10,106 bases of DNA from Candidatus Cloacimonadota bacterium (GCA_023230025.1 JALNYD010000086.1:1-10106), one strand, 5' to 3'; shown: positions 1 to 8,283, counted from the first letter of the stretch. Notes: a model not told the origin generated them from the sequence alone. Translations and numbers: made by a program.

Positions 1-617
1 GAAATAATCTCTATGCCTGTATCTGCTAAATCAACCAGCTTGCTGAGAGGATGATTATTCTCTTCCTCCTTCGTTTTACATTTGAACTCACTACGACTCT
101 TGAGTAACTGAGCAAATCTGGATTTTCGGCCTGCAGACATTTCCATTTCAGCATCTCTCAGTGGCTTCAGATATGTAATTCTGAGCAGGTCCCTGGCTCC
201 TGCATCTAGTTGGGTGCCTGCGTTATCCATTCCTGCCCTGACCTCCTGGATAATCCTGTTATCTTTTCTTTCAGCATTCAGCCATACTATCAGGACGTAA
301 TCGTTATGATCAAATCCAATCCATTCAAAGAAGTTGCCAGCTTCTTCGTTGGTAAAACCCCTAAACTCACATTCGATTTTCAGTGATTTTGCTCGATCCC
401 CTTCGCTATAATGAAAATCCAGCTCATCAATTCTGATATAATCGTAACTCTGCGTTTGTAGCACATACCTTATAGCATCAACAATAGATGTCTTACCCGA
501 TTCATTCTCCCCTATAAGTACGTTAAGCCCTTTATTAAACTCGATAACAATGCCTGGCTTATCATCTGAGCCACCGTATTTACGAAAATTGGTTATTGAT
601 AGCTTGTGTAAATACAT
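1..617 (-). CDS. OLD-family/RecF-like ATPase, N-terminal part (partial at left edge)
   Basis: The first 205 residues of a protein that runs out of the window. My translation from the ATG at 615-617 is open to base 1. The opening MYLHKLSITNFRKYG is the standard beta strand and turn of SMC/RecF/OLD-type ABC ATPases. It is followed by Walker A GENESGKTS (36-44) and IVDAIRYVL (45-53). Further on, ITYLKPLRDAEMEMSAGR (147-164) matches the conserved block of OLD-family ATP-dependent endonucleases. Such proteins usually continue with the ABC signature, Walker B and then a TOPRIM nuclease domain. All of these would lie to the left of the window, so nuclease activity is inferred. The gene starts 22 bases after the protease gene with its own strong ribosome binding site, so it is likely the sixth gene of the same operon. 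A plain RecF-like or SMC-like ATPase without TOPRIM is the main alternative. Confidence 0.85.
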   Translation of the reverse strand, partial: MYLHKLSITNFRKYGGSDDKPGIVIEFNKGLNVLIGENESGKTSIVDAIRYVLQTQSYDYIRIDELDFHYSEGDRAKSLKIECEFRGFTNEEAGNFFEWIGFDHNDYVLIVWLNAERKDNRIIQEVRAGMDNAGTQLDAGARDLLRITYLKPLRDAEMEMSAGRKSRFAQLLKSRSEFKCKTKEEENNHPLSKLVDLADTGIEII

Positions 618-620
618 CTA

Positions 621-626
621 TCCTCC
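621..626 (-). promoter_or_regulatory. Ribosome binding site for the OLD-family ATPase gene
   Basis: GGAGGA on the minus strand is a near-perfect Shine-Dalgarno sequence, but it sits only 3 bases from the ATG at 615-617, closer than is usual. It fixes the start together with the typical MYLHKLSITNFRKYG opening of the protein. Confidence 0.7.
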
Positions 627-639
627 ATATTGATTATTT

Positions 640-1317
640 TCACACATCCAATCCCGCCCCATATTCCTTCAGCCACTGCACCTGCTTCTGATAATCCGGG
701 ACTATCTTATCCACCTCATTCCAGAAGTCTTTGCTGTGCCTTTTATGCTTGAAATGCGCCAGTTCGTGCACGATCAGGTAGTTGATTACGCTCACCGGTG
801 CCATCATGATCTTCCAATTGAAATTGACCTTAGGTCTCTTAACTGAACATGATGCCCATCTATACTTCAGATCGATGATAGAGACCCGTTCCACACTGAT
901 CCCCATCATTTGCGCAAAACGCTGTACCCTGGGCTCGATAAACACTCTTCCACGATGGCGATAGAACTCTTTGAACATATCCCTCAGCTTATCTTCAGAG
1001 CCTTCCGGAGCATAGAAATGCCTGCCTCTGAACTGAATGCCATCGACCTCATCGCTGTATTGCAGATAGTAGTTCCTACCCAGATAGAGGAAGGATTGCC
1101 CGTTCACCAGTTCCCGCTTAATAGCCTTTTCATTCAACAGGGCACGCTTAGCCTGATACTTATGTATCTTATATTCGTTCTTGCTCAGCAGGTTTTGCAC
1201 CTCACTATCGCTTGTTCCGAGCGGTACAATCACCGTAATAGAGCTATCCCTCTCGATGTAGATCGATGCCGTCTTGCGCTTGCTATGCCTCACCACAATC
1301 TTATAATCGAGGCTCAT
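640..1317 (-). CDS. YgjP/SprT-like zinc metalloprotease (DUF45-type)
   Basis: A 225-residue protein of the YgjP/DUF45 group of putative zinc-dependent metallopeptidases, close to the family's usual length. The N-terminal half (about 1-105) is the beta-rich region typical of the family, with the RHSKRKTASIYI opening (10-21). The C-terminal half carries RWASCS (153-158), which matches the family's RWGSCS element, the zinc-binding HELAH (184-188, with catalytic Glu185), and the probable third ligand His194 in HSKDFW (194-199). There is no signal peptide or membrane segment, so it should act in the cytoplasm. YgjP-like genes often occur beside type I hsdR genes, but their substrate is not established to my knowledge. 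Coupling by ATGA to hsdR points to a role tied to the restriction complex, such as trimming or turnover; this is inference. Stop TGA at 640-642; the next gene starts 22 bases on. Confidence 0.92.
   Translation of the reverse strand: MSLDYKIVVRHSKRKTASIYIERDSSITVIVPLGTSDSEVQNLLSKNEYKIHKYQAKRALLNEKAIKRELVNGQSFLYLGRNYYLQYSDEVDGIQFRGRHFYAPEGSEDKLRDMFKEFYRHRGRVFIEPRVQRFAQMMGISVERVSIIDLKYRWASCSVKRPKVNFNWKIMMAPVSVINYLIVHELAHFKHKRHSKDFWNEVDKIVPDYQKQVQWLKEYGAGLDV
1314..1317 (-). other. ATGA stop/start overlap between hsdR and the metalloprotease gene
   Basis: On the minus strand the hsdR stop TGA (1314-1316) is nested in the ATG (1315-1317) of the next gene, a classic termination-reinitiation junction. 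Purine-rich candidates for a ribosome binding site lie upstream inside hsdR: AGAGG at 1328-1332, 10 bases from the ATG, and AAGGG at 1321-1325, 3 bases from it. Confidence 0.85.
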
Positions 1318-4300
1318 GAACCCTTAACCTCTGCTTCCCGCTTATGAGCCAGATTGATCAGCTCTGCCGTGAGCTTTGCTGCCACTTCCTGCAAGGGTTC
1401 AATGCCACAATACTCAAGCTCGTCTCGGATATCACCTTCCAAGCGTCTGCGTTCATTGGGCTTCTGCCAAAAGTTGGGTATCGAGAGTGATTCTTTGATC
1501 CTGCTATAAATGAATTCTGACAGCTTGGCAGTATCAATTGCTTCCTTGCTGTCCACTGCTATCCCTGCTTCCATCAGCATCAAGTCCAGAAATGGCATCA
1601 CAGGACTATCCACAATGCCCGCTTCATCAGCTCTGCCTTTGCCAATATCCTCTCTCAGCTTGGTGAGTTCCTCGATGATCCTATCCCAGTGTTCCTTATA
1701 AGAATCCAGAATCTTTTGCAGCCGCTCATGGAATCCCGTATAGAGTGCAGGATCTTTCTCCATATTTACTTTGATGTGCCAGCGGATGGCATGTTCCATC
1801 TCAGACGCTTTGGCTTTACCGGTTTTGTTATGATCACGCATCTGCTTGGGGAACTCATCAGAAAGCAGCTTGGCAGGGGCAATCTTGGGATTGATCCCTT
1901 CTGAGATCAGGTATTTATCGATCAATCTGCGCACCTTCGCCCCTGCCCATTTCAAGTCCATGGTGGGATCGTGATAGCGGTTCCGCATGCGCATCATCAG
2001 ATAGCCAAATCTCTTGGCAGGCACGTAGTATTCCCTCGCCATTGCTGCATTGAACAGCAGTTCCAGGCTGTCAAAGAAGGCTTTCAGATAAGTATCGAAT
2101 TGTGCCCGGAACTTCACATCAGCGCCCATCTGCAGACAATCCTCCACCAGTTCCCATTCCTCATCATTATCTCCGATTCTCTGATGCAAAAACGCCTCAA
2201 TGCGGATTATACCTTTATCTACAAATAACTGAATCAACCTTCTGAAGCGGGATTCCAATACCGGAATCTCTTTGTCCAATCCTCGGAAGTAAGCGCTCAG
2301 ATCATTCAATTCCTGCACATCGGTATCAGTAAAGATTGCCAGTGCTTCTTTCAGATGCGATGCCACTCCAAAGTAATCCACCAGGATGCCATGCTCTTTT
2401 ACGTATCCGCTTTTCATCACTTTGGTACGGTTTACTCTGGCAATGGCTTGCATCAGCCTATGCTCTCTCAGATTCTTGTCCAGATACATTACCTGCTCGA
2501 TAGGAGCATCAAAGCCCATCAAAAGCCTATCGCAGACGCAGAGGATCGCCACGCCGCTTTCCGGTTTGCTATAGTCAAAGTCCTTCTTGAAGTTCTCCAC
2601 CGCATCCATATCCTGAGCCTGTCTGCGAGCCATCGACACATAACCCGGCTCATTGTTGTCCATCATCGAGACCACTGTGCAGATCTTGATGAATTTCATC
2701 TGTTTCAGCAGTTCATCATCCCGCTCATCCTCAGGTTTTGCTTCCTCACTCGATATTAGCCGTTTTAGTGCATTTTCCAGCTCATATTTATACCGGCATG
2801 CCGCCACGATAGAACTCGCCACCACCTGCCCTTTTAAGCCGTTTGGGAGGATTTCCTGAGTATAGTGTTCGATGATATCTTCCGAGATTGCCCGGATTCT
2901 CTCTTTGGATTCCAGATAAGCCATCTCAGTGCCATAGCGTTTTTGTATCTCCAGCCGCTCTTCTTCACTGCGTTCTTTGAACATATCTTCAAACTCACGC
3001 TTGAACATCTCAGCATCGGTCAGCTTGTCCTGGCTGGTTCTGCCTATATAGAGAATATCCACCGTAGCTCTATCTGCCACCGAGTCGTTCATCTTATACA
3101 CATCGATGAAGCTGCCAAAGCGTTCATGGGTCTTCTGCTTATGCCGTTCTGTGAGTAACGGGGTTCCGGTAAAAGCGATCTTGACCGCATTTGGAAAAGC
3201 CAGGAAGAGGTTATCGCCCATCTCGCCACCCTGATCCTGATGTGCCTCGTCAATCAACAGTAGTATCCGCTCACTGGTATTCAGCTCCGGAAACTCCTCA
3301 TACTTCGGCACAATCCCCGCTGCCAATAGCGATTCTGCAGAAACAGAACCACTGATCAGGAACTTGTGCAGCATCACCATATTCAGATTGGAACTGGTAT
3401 TCTTCAGCTTATCCAGATCCCTTTTGTGCTCAATCAGTGTGAGGTTTTCTCCGGTATAAGTCACGGTGTGCGAAAGCTGATCTTCCAAGTCCAGCCGATC
3501 ATTGACCATGATCACTTTGTAATCCTTCAGATCATCCGTATCCCGCAATTTCTTGATCAGGAACACCATAGTCAGGGACTTCCCTGAGCCCTGGGTATGC
3601 CAGATAACTCCACTACGTTCAAAGGGTGTCTTTCCGGTTCTGAGACGCTCGAGGATTTTCCCCACAGCCCGGTATTGCTGATATCTGCTGACTATCTTTA
3701 CCTTCTCGCCTTTCTTGATCTCCATGTACAGTGTGAAGTTCTTCAAGATATCCAGTATGATAGCTTTATTCAGCATCCCATGAATCATCACTTCCTGACG
3801 CTGCTCATCCGGAGATACGGAGATAGTTTTATATTCCTCCGGAAAGATGTCCTTCCAGTTCAGATAGTGGTCAAACTCGCCTGTGATGGTGCCAAACCTG
3901 GCTTCATTGCCATGAGTGACGATGTTGAAGAGATTGCAATGGAATAGCCGCTCTTCGCCTTCCTTGATGCCATAGTCATCCACACGCAAGTTAGCATAGC
4001 GGTTAATCTGGATAAATGCCTCACTTAAGGGTTGAGCCACATCCATGTCTTTACATTCCACTACTACGATCGGCAAGCCATTGATAAACAGCACAATGTC
4101 CGGAATGATCGCCTGCTTGCTGGCTCCCGGAGTCTCGATCTTGAATTGGTTAATGGCGATAAAGCTATTGCGCTCAGGATTGGCGAAATCAATCAGCCGC
4201 ACCGTGGGGTTTTGCTCTCCGGTCAGTGTATTCTGATCAACCGTCGTATTGCGGGTCAGAAGCTCAAACACTGCCTGATTTGCCTTGAGTAAGTCCATCC

Positions 4301-4553
4301 CCGGATGCATGGTCAGCTCGCTAAGTACCGCCTCAAGCTGTTTATCAGTTAGCCAGCTTCTGCCATCTTCAGTGAGATTAATCCTTTTCAGAGAAGCACT
4401 AAACTCGTTCTCAAGAATATACTCTCTGAAGCTTTCTCTCCTGCTGATGCTTGGATCATAGGGAGTAAACCCGGTTCCCTGATCAATTACTTCCCAACCA
4501 AGCTGCTGCAGCTTATCCAGGAAGGGACGTTCAACGCTGGTGTATTCTGACAT
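1314..4553 (-). CDS. hsdR: Type I RM restriction subunit HsdR (translocase-nuclease)
   Basis: A 1079-residue motor and nuclease subunit of the type I complex, near the usual length. The N-terminal endonuclease domain has the PD-(D/E)XK signature: PDIV (151-154) and VVVECK (163-168), followed by the family's Q-x3-Y element (Q182, Y186). The SF2 motor follows: QYRAV (293-297), Walker A HTQGSGKS (319-326), DEAH box LLIDEAH (432-438), motif III FTGTP (461-465), motif V DRLLMGFDAP (675-684) and motif VI MQAIARVNR (701-709). The C-terminal region (about 760-1079) is helical and is expected to bind the methylase core. All catalytic motifs seem intact, so an active enzyme is likely. The ATG at 4551-4553 lies 3 bases after the helicase-gene stop. 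Only a weak GGGG (4560-4563) precedes it, so translation may depend on coupling. The ATGA overlap at its 3' end couples it to the protease gene. It is richer in G+C than the helicase gene. Confidence 0.96.
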   Translation of the reverse strand: MSEYTSVERPFLDKLQQLGWEVIDQGTGFTPYDPSISRRESFREYILENEFSASLKRINLTEDGRSWLTDKQLEAVLSELTMHPGMDLLKANQAVFELLTRNTTVDQNTLTGEQNPTVRLIDFANPERNSFIAINQFKIETPGASKQAIIPDIVLFINGLPIVVVECKDMDVAQPLSEAFIQINRYANLRVDDYGIKEGEERLFHCNLFNIVTHGNEARFGTITGEFDHYLNWKDIFPEEYKTISVSPDEQRQEVMIHGMLNKAIILDILKNFTLYMEIKKGEKVKIVSRYQQYRAVGKILERLRTGKTPFERSGVIWHTQGSGKSLTMVFLIKKLRDTDDLKDYKVIMVNDRLDLEDQLSHTVTYTGENLTLIEHKRDLDKLKNTSSNLNMVMLHKFLISGSVSAESLLAAGIVPKYEEFPELNTSERILLLIDEAHQDQGGEMGDNLFLAFPNAVKIAFTGTPLLTERHKQKTHERFGSFIDVYKMNDSVADRATVDILYIGRTSQDKLTDAEMFKREFEDMFKERSEEERLEIQKRYGTEMAYLESKERIRAISEDIIEHYTQEILPNGLKGQVVASSIVAACRYKYELENALKRLISSEEAKPEDERDDELLKQMKFIKICTVVSMMDNNEPGYVSMARRQAQDMDAVENFKKDFDYSKPESGVAILCVCDRLLMGFDAPIEQVMYLDKNLREHRLMQAIARVNRTKVMKSGYVKEHGILVDYFGVASHLKEALAIFTDTDVQELNDLSAYFRGLDKEIPVLESRFRRLIQLFVDKGIIRIEAFLHQRIGDNDEEWELVEDCLQMGADVKFRAQFDTYLKAFFDSLELLFNAAMAREYYVPAKRFGYLMMRMRNRYHDPTMDLKWAGAKVRRLIDKYLISEGINPKIAPAKLLSDEFPKQMRDHNKTGKAKASEMEHAIRWHIKVNMEKDPALYTGFHERLQKILDSYKEHWDRIIEELTKLREDIGKGRADEAGIVDSPVMPFLDLMLMEAGIAVDSKEAIDTAKLSEFIYSRIKESLSIPNFWQKPNERRRLEGDIRDELEYCGIEPLQEVAAKLTAELINLAHKREAEVKGS

Positions 4554-4556
4554 AAT

Positions 4557-7500
4557 CTACCCCAAGAGAACCTTGTCTATTATATCTTCAATTTCCTGCA
4601 CTGAGAACGCTCCCCTAACTTGTCCATTCTCCAGAACTTTTAACTTCTCTTCAGTAACTATAAGTGTTCCGTTTCTTCCACCACCTTCTTGGTAAGGGAG
4701 TATTTCGTTTTCTCTATAGAATGCGAGTTTTTTGCTCCACCTTTCTATATATTCTGGGTCGTGCATCATACCACAATGTTCCCAGTAGTAAGTAACCCCT
4801 GTATCATCATTGTCAATGATGTAATCAGGTAAAATAACTACATCCTTAATGGTTATTCTCTTCTCATACATAGGTTTAATACCCTTCTTGAGCATCAACT
4901 GATAGATTATCAACTCACTTTTTGACCTTAGCATAACCCCATCTTCTGCTTGATGTATGAGGTTCTTTTCTAGGTAGTGACCATCAAAGTCGATGACATT
5001 GGGCTTAAAGAAGAGATTGGTGATACGGCTTAATGTTTCCGATTTCAACTGACTAGAATACTTTAGTAATTCAAGACCCTCTCCCTGCAGTAGCATCACA
5101 ACTCTACCTTTTTGACGAGTTAGAGCGGTATAAATCATTTCACGAGAAAGGAGAGAACAATGCTGGGGTATTACTATAAAAGTGGTGCCAAACTCACTTC
5201 CTTGCGCCTTATGTATCGTTAAAGCGTACGCAAGTTCCAGCGGAGACTCCCCTTCTTCGCTAAACATCCAACTCCAGAAAGTATATGTATATCCTTTTTG
5301 GGAGGTAAACTCCACATGTGTGTTTTTGGGCTGTTGTTTATCAGCTTTCTTTCTGAATTGCCCTATCACTACACCAATTTCACCATTAGCCAGGTAATTC
5401 AAACCATCAAACGGGTACACTGATTTTGAATCTCTGGACTTATTGATGACATTAATTACTTTATCCCCGTAGACAATCTGTTCGGAACCGAGTGGTTCAG
5501 GCAGTTTTCTATACTTGTTCTGGATTTGCTTACTACGGAATTGCTTATGTATCTTTCTATTAATGGCTGATACTCCGTACAATTTTCCTCTAACCGGAGA
5601 CAGAATTTGCCAATCTTCAACCGAGTGAACTGCTACACCTTTGTTAAAATAGTAGTTATCTACAGCACCGAGCGATTTATTAAAGCCATCCAGGTCGTCA
5701 AAACTCTCCATTGCCAGTTCTTCATGAAGTACCTGTTCGAGCAGTTTGTTAAAATCATCTTCATTCTGCCAACGTTCAACCCGGATATTTTCTGATGCTT
5801 TCTTGCTAATAAGGAGTTTGAAAACAGATTCGGCTGCAGGCTCCATAGTTCCTCCACCAAACCACTCCGCTAATTGTAAATCCTCTCGACTTGCACCACC
5901 TTGCCTGCGCCTGATTGTTAGTTCTGCATAACCAGGGGCAACCTTCGGAAATGAAGAGTCAATATCAGAAGGTCTCAGGTAGTTTACAATATCCACAAAA
6001 GGTCTTCCTGCTCCTATCGGTGGTAGTTGTCTATGGTCCCCGACTAATATGAATCTCTTAACGCCTTGCAAGCAATCCATAGTCGTTGAAAGCATCTCCT
6101 CTGTCAGCATGGAACACTCGTCTATGATCACAGTCTGATACGGCTCGGCACATCTCTTGTCAGACATCACGTATCTCCCTGTATCAGTGTCGTACCGTGA
6201 ATAACTAACCAGAAACTGTGCAATAGTTTTTGCTGTTATGTTGATATCCCGGGCAATTTCTTCCATTCTTACCCTAGCTTTTCCAGTTGGAGCTAAGAAG
6301 AGAACTCCTGCACTCATAATCTCTTGCTGGCCAGCAAGTATCGTCAACAAAGTAGTTTTACCAGTTCCAGCAGGACCAATTAACAAAGAAAACCTTGATT
6401 CTGCAAGTGTCTGAAGTGCAGCTACTTTTTCATGCCTTGCTCTTTGTTCTTGATCATCAATTTGAGAACCTGGCAGCTTCGAGTTCAGAGTTACTTCCCA
6501 GTCTTCACTTATCAGAAGCTTTTGACCTTTTACCCTATCCATGATCTTCTTGGATATGATATTTTTGGTAAGGACATATCTGTTTAATTGGTAAGCTCTA
6601 TCACCAGATGCGGTATCTGTTATTGCAATATCGCCACTAAAGACGTCTTCTGCGAGATCGTAATAGTCGCTATTAATTGGACATTCTGGGCGAATTCCCA
6701 AACTACGAATCTGGTTCACTAAGTCTTTCCTTGGAAGTAAAGTATGACCAGCATTGGATGCAATTTCTAGCTGATGAATAGTAAAGGCTTTGATTCTGTT
6801 GCTTGCCAATGGGTCAGTATATCTCATTGACACCGGTAACAGGTCTGGATAGTTTTCTTTGGTATACAACCCCATATCAATGGTCTTGATATCTACTGGT
6901 ATCGTAGATAATCTTAGATCTGTGTAGATCAAATATGGATCAACTAGATACTCGCTCTCTCTTCGATCATGAACATACTTAGTTCTCTCTTCCTCAACCC
7001 ATAGAGCAATTGCTTGTTCTATGGACAGATCGAACCGGCTTAGTAAATGCAGGAAGCTCAACCTATCTGGCTTTCTTTGCATTATCGATTTATACAAAGT
7101 CTTAGTATTTTCAGGTACTAAACTTTCAATTCTGCCATCTATTATGCCAGTATTACCGTCTGCAATCTTTTCAAATACTCTCCATGGATTAGATTGACAA
7201 TCCTTGAGGTTATTGATTATCTCAGCAGCGACGAAATGCCCTTTCTCAATTCCAAATGCGCATAGAGCCGCCCCCATACCTGGATATGCTCCTCTGAGTT
7301 TATCTAGTTTTGAGATCTCATTGTGAATCCATTTTATCGCTGATTGATTGTGTTTGCCTATTCCAAATTCTTCTGCTCTTTCAAAAGCTTGCAGACATTC
7401 TAGTAAGATTCTTATCGCTGCATCATTGCTGACGTGTTCTGATGCATACGAAAACTCCAAGTGCTTGTCATCTGGAATTGAGACAATGATGTCGTTGATA

Positions 7501-8276
7501 TCAAATTCTGGATTAGTCTTCTGAAAATCAGTAGCCTCATTATATGGCAATAAGAAACCATCTTTACAATCATTACGAATACTGTGATGTATCATGTGTT
7601 CCCAATAGGCTGTCCCAAACTTCTCGTTAGAACCCTCATATGCCTCACTTGGTTTGATATCATTAATCTTTCCAACCCCAATAAGCACCTTTCTGTTATC
7701 TTCAACAAAGGGGACCTGTTTTGCATATGCAAACACCAGAGAACTTGTAACATCAAGATGCTCAAAGAAGCAGTTCAATAGAGCTTTCTGGTTACGTATC
7801 TCCTGCACCCAACTTACAGGTTTTCCCCAATCTAGTACTGGTTCCCTGTCATCAGCATAATCAAGGTTATAAGCTTCCGATAGAAGTTCTGCATTTTCTT
7901 TTAAGACCCATCTATATGGAACAGCAGAAAAACTAAACGGCGGATATACGATTGTAGTAGGTTTTAAGTGCCCATGAGTCTTAGGAGATCCGTTGAAATA
8001 TGGATGTGTTACAACTTTACGAATTGGGAACCCAGCCATAAAAACACCACGCTCACTGGCGCATACAGGATAATCATCTTGGGATAGATCTCTGATGGAT
8101 TTTCCAGACAGTTTATCTTCTTTTTCATCGTCTCTATTCTCAGCACAATTCTTGAGTACTAAGCATGCGCTGTTTGCCTTTGGATTTCTGCAAATAGTTC
8201 CATCCCATCCATTGTCATGCCATGGCACTCTAACTGATAAGTGTTTTATCGGGTAATTGGAGTTATGTTTCATCAT
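4557..8276 (-). CDS. RecD-like SF1 helicase with C-terminal PD-(D/E)XK-like nuclease domain
   Basis: A 1239-residue protein in at least three parts. Residues 1-125 form a Cys/His/aromatic-rich module (HDNGWDGTIC 20-29, NPKANSAC 31-38, VTHPY 89-93, AVPYRW 118-123) that I cannot name. Residues about 400-600 resemble the region before the helicase core of RecD2: a helix-hairpin-helix-like part ending VDPYLI (445-450), then NAGHTLLPRKDL (508-519). The core (about 605-1075) has a full SF1B motif set: Walker A GPAGTGKTT (634-642), motif Ia LAPTGKARVRMEE (661-673), motif II IIDECSM (717-723), motif III GDHRQLPP (746-753), motif V IHKAQGSEF (1021-1029), motif VI YTALTR (1049-1054). The tail (about 1110-1239) has RSKSE (1117-1121), LPDY (1149-1152) and WEHCG (1165-1169), which fits a PD-(D/E)XK-type nuclease fold. 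RecD family enzymes unwind DNA 5' to 3'. RecB and RecC partners are absent here. Its place between hsdS and hsdR, 3 bases from hsdR, and its low G+C suggest an added defence effector. Confidence 0.88.
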   Translation of the reverse strand: MMKHNSNYPIKHLSVRVPWHDNGWDGTICRNPKANSACLVLKNCAENRDDEKEDKLSGKSIRDLSQDDYPVCASERGVFMAGFPIRKVVTHPYFNGSPKTHGHLKPTTIVYPPFSFSAVPYRWVLKENAELLSEAYNLDYADDREPVLDWGKPVSWVQEIRNQKALLNCFFEHLDVTSSLVFAYAKQVPFVEDNRKVLIGVGKINDIKPSEAYEGSNEKFGTAYWEHMIHHSIRNDCKDGFLLPYNEATDFQKTNPEFDINDIIVSIPDDKHLEFSYASEHVSNDAAIRILLECLQAFERAEEFGIGKHNQSAIKWIHNEISKLDKLRGAYPGMGAALCAFGIEKGHFVAAEIINNLKDCQSNPWRVFEKIADGNTGIIDGRIESLVPENTKTLYKSIMQRKPDRLSFLHLLSRFDLSIEQAIALWVEEERTKYVHDRRESEYLVDPYLIYTDLRLSTIPVDIKTIDMGLYTKENYPDLLPVSMRYTDPLASNRIKAFTIHQLEIASNAGHTLLPRKDLVNQIRSLGIRPECPINSDYYDLAEDVFSGDIAITDTASGDRAYQLNRYVLTKNIISKKIMDRVKGQKLLISEDWEVTLNSKLPGSQIDDQEQRARHEKVAALQTLAESRFSLLIGPAGTGKTTLLTILAGQQEIMSAGVLFLAPTGKARVRMEEIARDINITAKTIAQFLVSYSRYDTDTGRYVMSDKRCAEPYQTVIIDECSMLTEEMLSTTMDCLQGVKRFILVGDHRQLPPIGAGRPFVDIVNYLRPSDIDSSFPKVAPGYAELTIRRRQGGASREDLQLAEWFGGGTMEPAAESVFKLLISKKASENIRVERWQNEDDFNKLLEQVLHEELAMESFDDLDGFNKSLGAVDNYYFNKGVAVHSVEDWQILSPVRGKLYGVSAINRKIHKQFRSKQIQNKYRKLPEPLGSEQIVYGDKVINVINKSRDSKSVYPFDGLNYLANGEIGVVIGQFRKKADKQQPKNTHVEFTSQKGYTYTFWSWMFSEEGESPLELAYALTIHKAQGSEFGTTFIVIPQHCSLLSREMIYTALTRQKGRVVMLLQGEGLELLKYSSQLKSETLSRITNLFFKPNVIDFDGHYLEKNLIHQAEDGVMLRSKSELIIYQLMLKKGIKPMYEKRITIKDVVILPDYIIDNDDTGVTYYWEHCGMMHDPEYIERWSKKLAFYRENEILPYQEGGGRNGTLIVTEEKLKVLENGQVRGAFSVQEIEDIIDKVLLG

Positions 8277-8283
8277 ACCTAAA

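Noticed and set aside
1..617. Calling the left-edge gene gajA of a Gabija system
   Set aside because: Only the ATPase N-terminus is visible. No TOPRIM domain or UvrD-like partner can be seen, so OLD-family is as far as the sequence goes.
910..1347. 145-codon open frame on the plus strand opposite the protease gene
   Set aside because: It lies antisense to a gene with clear family motifs, and its translation has no recognisable domain. It is a shadow frame.
2355..2759. 134-codon plus-strand open frame, rich in His, Leu and Ile, opposite hsdR
   Set aside because: It is wholly antisense to the conserved motor region of hsdR, and its composition mirrors the complement of the hsdR codons. No sign of a real gene.
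4557..8276. A conjugative relaxase-helicase (TraA/TraI type), since those also carry RecD-like cores
   Set aside because: The N-terminal region lacks an HUH-type relaxase motif with its catalytic Tyr arrangement, and the tail is nuclease-like. The neighbours are RM genes, not transfer genes.
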